39,189 bases of DNA from Cupriavidus pauculus (GTDB lineage Bacteria > Pseudomonadota > Gammaproteobacteria > Burkholderiales > Burkholderiaceae): the NCBI RefSeq assembly GCF_008801835.1, contig NZ_VZOW01000047.1, positions 1-39,189 of the forward strand, in the 5' to 3' direction. Below the pieces are notes generated by a model. It saw nothing but the letters and a program-made list of their open reading frames with translations. It searched no databases and was not told where the DNA came from. A program made the position numbers and the translations under genes. Below are positions 33,048 through 39,189 of the stretch, piece after piece; position 1 is the stretch's first letter, and every line of letters starts with the position of its first letter.

Positions 33048-34565
33048 GACGCAGCGACCTCGGGCATAGCGGCGCGTTGCGGCGCCGGCCAGGCGGCATG
33101 GTGATGCGGTGGCGCAATGTCGCTGCGGAGCAGAATCAGCTCGATTCGCGTGCCCTGGCCGGGCGAGGCGTCGATCGCCAGCGTTGCGCCCAAGCGCGCC
33201 GCGCGCTCCTGCATGATGTGCAGACCCACGTGGCCGGTGTTTGTCGCACCAAGCCGCGTCGGTTCAAAGCCGTCGCCGTCGTCCTGCACGACGAGCCGGA
33301 ACAGGGTGCCGTTCTGCATGACGATCCGTACGGTTTCCGCCATTGCGTGCTTGCGCACATTCGACAGGGCCTCCTGCAGAATGAACAGCACTTGCAGTTG
33401 TTGTTCGGGCGGTAGCGGGAGTCCCCGGTCATCGATTGTCAGCGTCGGTTCGGTGCGGCATTGCCGGCGAAAGCGCGAGACGGTTTCCTCGACGGCAGGC
33501 CGCATATCGCCCGTGGTCAGGCGTGACCGGAAGTTATGCAGCAGTTCGCGCACGTCCTGATAACTTTCCTCGACGCCATGCCGCAGCATCGGAACGATTT
33601 CGCGCACTTCATCGGCGTTGCCCAGTTCGACGGCGGCGTCCAGCAATTGCACCTGCAGGTTCAGAAAATTCAGTCCCTGGGCGATGCTGTCGTGCAGTCC
33701 CTGGGCGATGAGATTGCGTTCTTCCATCACCGCCAGTTGGCGTGCGCTTGCGGACCGCCGCACATGTTCGAGCGACGTGGCCAGATGTTGCGCCATGGTT
33801 TTCAGAAGTTGCCGGTCGGACGCGGACAGCTCACGTGGCGCGCGGAAGTGCAGCGTGAAGGTGCCGACGGCGCCGCGCTGCGTGTCGAGACGGAACGCCG
33901 CCATCGACCGGAATCCTTCCTGTCCGCACGGAGAGGCGTCGTCCGATGATGGAAAAGCGGCCCGCAGGTCCGTGATGGACACGACGCCGCTGCGCGTGGC
34001 GTGCCCGCAGTGGCACGCGTCGATGTTCCCGCAACGCTCGTGCTCCGCCAAAGCGGAGGAAAGTCCGATCGACGCCACCCGGTGCAGCATGCCGTGCTGT
34101 GCGTCGAACATGCGCACCGTGCCACCGTCGGCCCCCGAACCGCTGCATCACTCGATCAAGGAAGCCGCGCGCCAACGCACTGCTCTCGTTGGCGTGATTT
34201 AGGAAGGCCGCCATGTCATAAAGCGATTCCAGATCGCGGTTCTGGCGCGCCAGTTCGGAAGTCTTGTGCGTCACGCGTGCGGCGAGATGCTGACGGACGA
34301 TCCAGAGGTGGAGTACGGTCATCGTGCCCATGCATGCGATGGCCGCGCCGGCGCCTTCCAGCTTCCAGGGAAGATAACGGGTGCCTGCGATCATTGTCAG
34401 CACCGCCAGCACCGATGCCAATGACAGCAGAATGATGCGCCTGGGCAGTCGATGGCGCAGGGGCGTCATCCGGACGGGTTTGTGAACGTGGCCAGTGTCA
34501 GGGAGCGGAAGCTGCGCGTTTGGTGCTGGATCGCGCGATGCGGGGCGGTTGTTGGGGCTTGGCAT
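33044..34565 (-). pseudogene. narX: NarX-type sensor histidine kinase, frameshifted
   Basis: Two overlapping minus-strand frames together make one HPK7-type kinase. The 5' part (from about 34565) encodes two transmembrane helices (IILLSLASVLAVLTMIAGTRYL and GAAIACMGTMTVLHLWIV), a linker and the first strand of a GAF domain ending RGFLDRVMQRFG. The 3' part resumes ADGGTVRMFDAQHGMLHRVASIG and carries the Cys-containing GAF region (DACHCG), the H-box LIAQGLHDSIAQGLN and the ATPase domain (LQEALSNVRKHA, DDGDGFEP). The break is at a run of five C on the plus strand (34132-34136); one C fewer restores a 506-aa protein. The start is uncertain (34565, or 34469 or 34649). It could be a real mutation or a sequencing error. 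The 147 bp after the start (34566-34712) hold no gene. Confidence 0.85.
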
Positions 34566-34712
34566 GGAAGGGACTGGCGCAAGGGGGCGGGCACAGTATC
34601 GTGAGCGATTCTGCGCGAGCCAGCCCACCAACGATCTGCGCTGGCTCAATAAACGGCGCGATCAGTTGCCAGTTGCCCGGCGGCCTTCCAAGGACGGCTT
34701 GGGTGAGAAGGG

Positions 34713-35885
34713 CTAGGCCGTCGCGGCGGGCGGCGCAGCCAGTGCTGCCGGTTTTTCGCCGGTCATCAGATAGTGCATCAGTTCGGCTACTGGGCGGATG
34801 GCGTCGCCGAACGGCAGTTTGCCTTTGCCGCGGAAAAACAGGCCTCGTTCCACGTCGCCGCGCACCGCCTGCGCCAGCTTGAGGTCGATGCAGAATTGGC
34901 CGATCTTGGCAATGCCATCGCGCAAGCCACAGGCCTGCAGGCAATCGAATCCCTCCAGGCAGTCACGAGGTTTGGCGCGGCGCTGCAATCGGCTTTCGCT
35001 GGAAAGATAGCGCGACAGCCACGGCGTCATGACGGCGCGCGCTGGCAGTCCAGCCACGCTGGTGAACTCCTTCAGCGATTCCGATGTGGCGGTGGCAAGC
35101 ACCTGCTTGAATGCCGGATGCGCATCGCCTTCCTGAGTCACAGCGAATGCTGTGCCCAACTGGACGGCGGCGGCCCCTTCATTGAGCCAATGCTTCACAT
35201 CCTCGTGAGTGTTGATGCCGCCGGCCAGGATGAGCGGAATGCTGTTCCATGCCAACCCCAACGTGTGGAACAGTTCGCGGCATTCTGCAAGTACGCGTCC
35301 GAACGAAAACCTCGCGTCGCCCAGATCCTCGATCGTTGCGGCACCCAGATGGCCGCCGGCATGCGCCGGGTGCTCAATCACGATGGCGTCCGGCAGGCGC
35401 CCCTTCTTCATCCAGCGGCGCAATACCAGCCCCACGCCACGCGATTCCGAGAGGATCGGAATCAATGCGACATTTGGATGGTCGGCGGCCAGATCCGGAA
35501 GATCGAGCGGCAAGCCCGCGCCCATCACGATGGCGTCGGCGCCGCTTTCGCATGCTTGCCGCACGAGTTGCGCGTGCGAGCCGACGGCCTTCATGACGTT
35601 TACGGCAATCATCCCGCGTCCATCTGACAACCTGCGAGCCGCCTGGATTTCGCGATCGAGTGCCACGCGATTGGCGGCCTCGATCTGCGCCTTGTCACGC
35701 GAGCCGCGAGTTTGCGCCATCAGGTCGGGATGGTGATGCCGCAGATCAATGCTGGCGATCGTGCCCATGCCCTGATTGGCCGCCACGGTGCCTGCAAGCC
35801 TATGCGCAGAAATGCCGATTCCCATACCGCCTTGCACAATGGGGAGCAACCGTCGTTGCGCCAGTTTTAGCCAATGCTGTGTCAT
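34713..35885 (-). CDS. Nitronate monooxygenase (2-nitropropane dioxygenase family)
   Basis: This 390-aa FMN-dependent TIM-barrel enzyme oxidises alkyl nitronates or a related substrate. The N terminus has PIVQGGMGIGISAHRLAGTVAANQGMGTI. Catalytic and FMN-binding parts include ESGADAIVMGAGLPLDLPDL, VIEHPAHAGGHLG (the conserved His region), IPLILAGGI and AAAVQLGTAF. FabK-type enoyl-ACP reductases share the fold, but the long C-terminal region with CLEGFDCLQACGLRDG fits the nitronate monooxygenase side. AGGATGG lies just before ATG 35885. It sits inside the nar relic; whether it works with nitrate respiration is unknown. Confidence 0.82.
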   Translation of the reverse strand: MTQHWLKLAQRRLLPIVQGGMGIGISAHRLAGTVAANQGMGTIASIDLRHHHPDLMAQTRGSRDKAQIEAANRVALDREIQAARRLSDGRGMIAVNVMKAVGSHAQLVRQACESGADAIVMGAGLPLDLPDLAADHPNVALIPILSESRGVGLVLRRWMKKGRLPDAIVIEHPAHAGGHLGAATIEDLGDARFSFGRVLAECRELFHTLGLAWNSIPLILAGGINTHEDVKHWLNEGAAAVQLGTAFAVTQEGDAHPAFKQVLATATSESLKEFTSVAGLPARAVMTPWLSRYLSSESRLQRRAKPRDCLEGFDCLQACGLRDGIAKIGQFCIDLKLAQAVRGDVERGLFFRGKGKLPFGDAIRPVAELMHYLMTGEKPAALAAPPAATA

Positions 35886-36023
35886 GAAACCATCCTGAAA
35901 AATGTTTGCGCAGCGAGTGCCCGCGCTTCTGCCACCACGCCGTCGATACTCTCAAGCCGGTGCCGCCGACCGTCGGTGCAATGGACAAACCAGTGGCAGA
36001 AAACTGTCTGCCCGGTCCGAATA

Positions 36024-36100
36024 CAGCATCTGCCATCTGTCCCGTTTCAACGTGTATTGCGCGCGTCCGAACCGCGCAACACGCTCGAACGGGAAGATGG
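36024..36100 (-). pseudogene. Relic of narI (nitrate reductase gamma subunit)
   Basis: In one minus-strand frame the translation contains AIFPFE followed by RFGRAQYTLKRDRWQML. NarI proteins have near their N terminus a stretch of the form IYPYIA, then about ten residues, then RFDREQYTWKSDSSQLL. The match includes R-F-x-R-x-Q-Y-T-x-K-x-D-x-x-Q-x-L, with the hydrophobic residues between the two blocks missing. It lies just after narJ, the expected position of narI. No start codon, haem ligands or other transmembrane helices remain in 35886-36108. The comparison is from memory of the family. Confidence 0.5.
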
Positions 36101-36108
36101 CCGCGCCG

Positions 36109-36702
36109 TCAGCCGTGGCTCGACACCGCTGGCGCTGGGGTCGAGCGTTTCCCGCCTTCATCGATGTCGCGCACGGGCGGATCGCGCTGGGGCTCGGGTT
36201 GGGTGTCGGTCAACGTGCGCATCACCGTAAAGGCCGCGGCGTATGGGCTTGCGTTGCGTTCAAGGCGATACCCGATTGCTGCAAGTACATCGATGGCTTC
36301 GCCAAGCAGTTGTTCGGCGCGTTCTTCCTGGCCATCGACGATCAGCGCGCCCAGAAATTCAAGGAACAGTGGGACATGATCGGGCAACTCGTTGCCTGCC
36401 GGCTCGAAATCGTCGCCACGATATTTCTTGAGCAGATCCATCCTTGCCTGGCCTCGGTCGTGGTTCTCGCTGTGCACATGCTCGAATAGATGCAGCGAGT
36501 GGGCGGCATCCGTCTCGAACGTGGCCACGTAGTTTTCCTGCAGGGCGATCAGCGGCTGGTTCCGCAACATCGCCGTCAATGGCGCCAGCATGTCGCGCGC
36601 CTGCGGCCATTCGGCCAGGGTCCAGTCGATGTCGGGGAGGCCGTCGATCAGCGATTGTTCGGGGTAGCTGAGCACAGCGCTCAGTACATGTTGAATGGTC
36701 AT
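36109..36702 (-). CDS. narJ: NarJ, nitrate reductase assembly chaperone (orphan)
   Basis: NarJ binds NarG and guides molybdenum cofactor insertion into respiratory nitrate reductase; it is not part of the final enzyme. The sequence begins TIQHVLSAVLSYPEQSLIDGLP and carries the family hallmark HLFEHVHSENHDRGQARMDLL and ELPDHVPLFLEFLGAL. It is 197 aa, shorter than usual (about 225-240), and the tail after RDIDE is unlike NarJ, suggesting a damaged 3' end. It has no narG or narH upstream and only a narI fragment downstream, so there is no local client. It is probably a decaying remnant, though the reading frame is still open over the core. Confidence 0.8.
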   Translation of the reverse strand: MTIQHVLSAVLSYPEQSLIDGLPDIDWTLAEWPQARDMLAPLTAMLRNQPLIALQENYVATFETDAAHSLHLFEHVHSENHDRGQARMDLLKKYRGDDFEPAGNELPDHVPLFLEFLGALIVDGQEERAEQLLGEAIDVLAAIGYRLERNASPYAAAFTVMRTLTDTQPEPQRDPPVRDIDEGGKRSTPAPAVSSHG

Positions 36703-37054
36703 GATGTATGTGCTTGATCCCGTTCAGATAGCGAAGGCCTTGCGTCGTGAGCGGGGGAAATCTGCTAAGGCAAGGCCAACGCGACTGGGAGAGATTGCGG
36801 TGGCCATGGCCGAAGTCCGGAGTCACTTGGAAGAGTAAGACCAGAGTAGGCGTTGGCTTGGGGCGCGAACATACGCCGGCCGTACAGGCGGCTGGGAAAT
36901 ATCCTAGGTCCGCGGAACTAGTTCCATCGGCATAGGCGGGACGATATTCGGCGAGGGGACGGCGTTGCGCGGAGGCGGTGACGGTCGCTCATCGACCAGA
37001 TGGCGCCGCGGGACATGGCCGCGACGTGATGGTGGTCAAGGGGGTGAGCAAAAC
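36703..37054. other. Gene-free stretch upstream of narJ
   Basis: About 350 bp between narJ and the yggX terminator hold no convincing gene on either strand. In an intact nar operon the end of narH would lie here. A minus-strand frame ending in a TGA that overlaps the narJ ATG (ATGA, 36699-36702) could be the last codons of narH, but I cannot recognise the residues. Confidence 0.4.
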
Positions 37055-37076
37055 AAAAAGGGTGCCGGCGGCACCC
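37055..37076 (-). terminator. Rho-independent terminator after yggX
   Basis: A perfect 7-bp stem GGGTGCC/GGCACCC (37060-37066 with 37070-37076), a 3-nt loop and, on the minus strand, a T5 run. It lies 21 bp past the yggX stop. Confidence 0.82.
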
Positions 37077-37097
37077 TCGATGGACGTGCGGCGGTGG

Positions 37098-37373
37098 TCA
37101 GGCCGACGGAGGCGGCACGTATCCGGCTGCCTGATCGGCGCCGTCGCCGAAGAAATACTTTTCGGTCTGCTTGAGCAGATACTGACGCGCGCGGACGTCG
37201 GCCATGTTCAGGCGGTTTTCGTTGATCAGCATGGTCTGGTGCTTGAGCCAGCCCGCCCACGCTTCCTTCGACACGCTTTGCCAGATTTTCTTGCCGAGTT
37301 CGCCGGGCAGCGGCGGGAAGTCGAGACCTTCGGCTTCCTTGTTCAGTTTGACGCAATGGACCGTACGGGCCAT
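37098..37373 (-). CDS. yggX: Oxidative damage protection/Fe(2+)-trafficking protein YggX
   Basis: This small cytosolic protein limits oxidative damage to iron-sulfur clusters and may handle ferrous iron. The 91-aa sequence is full-length and typical: RTVHCVKLNKEAEGLDFPPLPG with the conserved Cys 7, GKKIWQSVSKEAWAGWLKHQTMLINENRLN, and ARQYLLKQTEKYFFG. AAGGAG lies about 8 bp before the ATG. A possible -10 (TACAAT, complement at 37401-37406) lies upstream. It follows argA on the same strand after a 102-bp gap. Confidence 0.95.
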   Translation of the reverse strand: MARTVHCVKLNKEAEGLDFPPLPGELGKKIWQSVSKEAWAGWLKHQTMLINENRLNMADVRARQYLLKQTEKYFFGDGADQAAGYVPPPSA

Positions 37374-37400
37374 GAGGGACTCCTTGTTCGTGTGGCCGCT

Positions 37401-37406
37401 ATTGTA
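37401..37406 (-). promoter_or_regulatory. Candidate -10 box for yggX
   Basis: TACAAT (5 of 6) on the minus strand, about 27 bp before the yggX start codon, with no clear -35. It lies within the argA-yggX gap. Confidence 0.35.
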
Positions 37407-37475
37407 GCCAAGCTGGCAGGACAGGGCGGCGCCAGCCGGCCATGCCCCTGCGGCGTCTGTTGTCTTTGCGGGGAA

Positions 37476-38939
37476 CTACAGCTTTTTCATCAGCACCATC
37501 GATTTGCGCTGCCAGTTGTAGAGCTTTCGCTTGTCTTCCGGCAGATCGTCGACGGATGCGTGCACGAAGCCGCGCTTCAGGAACCAGTGCTCGGTACGCG
37601 TGGTGAGTACGAAGAGCCGGTCTAGACCGAGCGTGCGCGCGCGCCGTTCAATGCGCTTGAGCAGGCGCTCGCCGTCGCCGGTCCCTTGCGCTTCGGCCGA
37701 CACCGTCAGACAGGCCATTTCGCCCATGTTTTCGCGCGGGAATTCATAGAGCGCGGCGCAGCCGAACAACACGTTGTCGTGCTCGATCACCGAGAACTTG
37801 TCGATATCGCGTTCGATCAGGTGACGGCCGCGCGGCACCAGCGTGCCATCGGCTTCGAGCGGCGCGATCAGCTGCAGGATCCCGCCAACATCGTCCAGAG
37901 TGGCTTCGCGCAGGCTTTCGAGGTCGGAGTCGGAAACCATCGTCCCGACGCCGTCGTGCAGGAACAGTTCCAGCAGGACCGAGCCGTCCATCTGGAACGG
38001 AATCAGGTGGGCGCGCGGCACGCCGCCTTTCAGGGCCTTGACCAGATGTTGCAGGTAATAGGCCACGTCGGGCGGCAGATGATTGTTCTGCAAACGTTCC
38101 ACCGCAGTGCGCAGCGACATTTCCTTCATCAGCTTGCCCACCGGATCGGGTACGCCGGGCACCTCGGTGATGAAGATCAGCTTGTCTGCCTTGAGTGCGC
38201 TGGCCGTGGCGCTGGCCACGTCTTCCATCGACAGGTTGAATGCCTGGCCCGTCGGCGAAAAGCCGAGCGGCGAGAGCAGCACCACCTTGCCGTGCGAAAG
38301 CGACATGCGCATCGAATCGCCGTCGATCTTGCGCACCAGGCCCGTGTGCTGGTAGTCCACGCCGTTGACGATACCGACCGGGCGGGCGGTGATGAAATTG
38401 CCTGATACGACCGAAAGCTGGGCGCCCGCCATCGGCGTGTTGGGCAGGCCCTGGCTGAACGCCGCTTCGATGTCGAGGCGCAGTTCGCCGGCGGCTTCCT
38501 TGGCGCATTCCAGCGCGGCGTTGTCGGTGATGCGAATGCCGTCGGCGTATTGCGACTGCACGTTGCGCAGCGCCAGTTGCTCCTCCACCTGCGGGCGCGA
38601 GCCGAACACCAGCACGACGTTCATGCCCATGGCATGCAGCAGCGCCACATCGTTGACCAGCGCATTGAGCACGCCGGCCTTGACCAGTTCGCCGCTGAAC
38701 GCGATCACAAAGGTCTTGCCGCGGAAGGTGTGGATATACGGTGCGACGGCGCGCAGCCAGTCGACGAATTGCTGACGGTCCGGACCGCTCGCCTCGGCCA
38801 GCTCGACGCCGGCTAGGGCCGACGGGATGGGCGTAACGGGGGCGGCGGCAGGCAGCGTTTCGGGGGCGGCTTCCTCAGCGGTAAGCGGGGCGGCGGCAGG
38901 ATCGGGGTCCTGCTTGGGGGAGTCGGTTCTGGCATTCAT
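37476..38939 (-). CDS. argA: Amino-acid N-acetyltransferase (N-acetylglutamate synthase)
   Basis: ArgA acetylates glutamate with acetyl-CoA, the first step of arginine synthesis. The 487-aa protein has an N-terminal amino-acid-kinase domain (about residues 65-330, TFVIAFSGELVKAG, NVVLVFGSRPQVEEQL, KVVLLSPLGFSPTGQAFNL), which binds arginine for feedback inhibition in this family. A C-terminal GNAT domain follows (about 345-487, MACLTVSAEAQGTGDGERLLKRIERRA, the acetyl-CoA loop). The first 55 or so residues are Ala/Pro-rich. ATG 38939 is the start; the frame opens further but runs antisense to the divergent gene. No Shine-Dalgarno precedes it and the -10 ends 7 bp upstream. Confidence 0.95.
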   Translation of the reverse strand: MNARTDSPKQDPDPAAAPLTAEEAAPETLPAAAPVTPIPSALAGVELAEASGPDRQQFVDWLRAVAPYIHTFRGKTFVIAFSGELVKAGVLNALVNDVALLHAMGMNVVLVFGSRPQVEEQLALRNVQSQYADGIRITDNAALECAKEAAGELRLDIEAAFSQGLPNTPMAGAQLSVVSGNFITARPVGIVNGVDYQHTGLVRKIDGDSMRMSLSHGKVVLLSPLGFSPTGQAFNLSMEDVASATASALKADKLIFITEVPGVPDPVGKLMKEMSLRTAVERLQNNHLPPDVAYYLQHLVKALKGGVPRAHLIPFQMDGSVLLELFLHDGVGTMVSDSDLESLREATLDDVGGILQLIAPLEADGTLVPRGRHLIERDIDKFSVIEHDNVLFGCAALYEFPRENMGEMACLTVSAEAQGTGDGERLLKRIERRARTLGLDRLFVLTTRTEHWFLKRGFVHASVDDLPEDKRKLYNWQRKSMVLMKKL

Positions 38940-38944
38940 GCGGC

Positions 38945-38974
38945 GGATTATAATCCCGCCCAATGTCAGCACAA
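38945..38974 (-). promoter_or_regulatory. argA promoter with a palindromic -10 shared with the divergent gene
   Basis: The -10 TATAAT on the minus strand (complement at 38947-38952, 6/6) is 16 bp from TTGTGC (complement at 38969-38974). It is part of the perfect 12-bp palindrome GGATTATAATCC (38945-38956), which gives a second TATAAT on the plus strand at 38949-38954. The predicted argA transcript starts at or next to the ATG, so it would be leaderless. Confidence 0.55.
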
Positions 38975-39189
38975 CGTCCCGCCAAACCTGCCCCGGCCAC
39001 GCCTGCCGAGGCCGCAACTTCCCAGGCCAACCAGAACGCCGCGCCGCGTCAGGCGCGCGGCGGCGCACGGCCGCCCAGACCAGCAACGAAGGGCGCGCCG
39101 CCGCTGGGTCCGCAGGCCGCCCCGCACGCGCCTCGCCCGGATGGCGAGCCGCGTCGCGGTCGCCCCGAGCAAGCGCCACGTCCCCCGCG
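38963..39189 (+). CDS. 5' end of a Pro/Ala/Arg-rich protein, probably ATP-dependent RNA helicase HrpA (partial)
   Basis: From ATG 38963 the frame stays open to the window edge (75 codons). It begins MSAQRPAKPAPATPAEAA and continues with a basic, disordered Pro/Ala/Arg/Gly-rich stretch. No catalytic domain is reached. In Cupriavidus and Ralstonia the gene divergent from argA is, as I recall, hrpA, whose product carries such an N-terminal extension; that identity is inferred from position and composition only. Codon use (G/C in third positions) supports coding. It begins 8 bp after a perfect -10 (38949-38954), so its mRNA may lack a leader. Confidence 0.55.
   Translation, partial: MSAQRPAKPAPATPAEAATSQANQNAAPRQARGGARPPRPATKGAPPLGPQAAPHAPRPDGEPRRGRPEQAPRPP

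Noticed and set aside
34132..34136. Programmed ribosomal frameshift in the narX-type gene
   Set aside because: The site is a bare homopolymer without a visible stimulatory structure, and intact family members need no frameshift. Mutation or sequencing error is simpler.
36714..36727. FNR-like half dyad TTGAT-N4-TTCAG near narJ
   Set aside because: Only the left half fits the consensus; it lies where narH coding sequence would have been, not at a plausible promoter.
36701..36838. 45-codon plus-strand frame (MMYVLDPVQIAKALRRER...) in the gap upstream of narJ
   Set aside because: No Shine-Dalgarno, no recognised family, and its start overlaps the narJ start on the other strand. Could not be supported as a gene.
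1..39189. CRISPR array, insertion sequence, prophage, toxin-antitoxin or other defence genes
   Set aside because: No regularly spaced repeats, transposase, integrase or defence-family motif is visible on either strand.

Overview
The window is about 39 kb of dense, high-GC chromosome from a beta-proteobacterium. Protein content and gene order point to Burkholderiaceae, most likely Cupriavidus (or the close relative Ralstonia). The evidence for this is the nlpD-rpoS pair, the order ndk-rlmN-pilW-rodZ-ispG-hisS-yfgM-bamB-der-hfq-hflX-hflK-hflC-hisZ-purA, a short 79-residue Hfq, a bifunctional-looking ArgA (amino-acid-kinase fold plus GNAT domain), and NarX/NarL-type regulators. The genus is an inference from memory of these families; no search was run. 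I see no insertion sequence, prophage or CRISPR array.

Layout. (1) 1-6.1 kb, stress and repair: pcm (5' end cut or extended upstream), nlpD, rpoS, a PolB-type 3'-5' exonuclease, a convergent EEP-family phosphatase/nuclease, and rlmD. A bidirectional terminator closes this part. (2) 6.1-24.7 kb, a long housekeeping run: a minus-strand Bax-inhibitor-1 family membrane protein, then ndk and a nearly continuous plus-strand series for RNA modification, pilus and cell-shape proteins, isoprenoid synthesis, outer-membrane assembly, ribosome GTPases, the RNA chaperone Hfq, the HflKC membrane protease regulator, histidine and purine synthesis, and a phosphoribosyltransferase. (3) 24.7-26.0 kb: a YwnA/YwnB-like pair (Rrf2 repressor and Rrf2-linked NADH-flavin reductase), each gene preceded by a near-identical 25-bp palindromic operator. 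(4) 26.1-32.4 kb: tRNA-Leu(CAG), rnr, rlmB, a sirtuin, transaldolase and rpiA. (5) 32.4-37.0 kb, a decayed nitrate-respiration locus: an intact narL-type regulator, a narX-type kinase split by a one-base frameshift in a C5 run, a nitronate monooxygenase, an orphan narJ and a short narI-like relic. narG, narH, narK and most of narI are absent. (6) 37.1 kb to the end: the iron/oxidative-damage protein YggX, argA, and a divergent gene running off the window (probably hrpA). argA and this gene share one palindromic -10 box, GGATTATAATCC.

Most of the window is ordinary core genome. The parts that merit a second look are the nar relic, the kinase frameshift, the twin Rrf2 operators, the back-to-back promoters of argA and its neighbour (which predict leaderless mRNAs), and a structured hfq leader with a GGA-containing loop.
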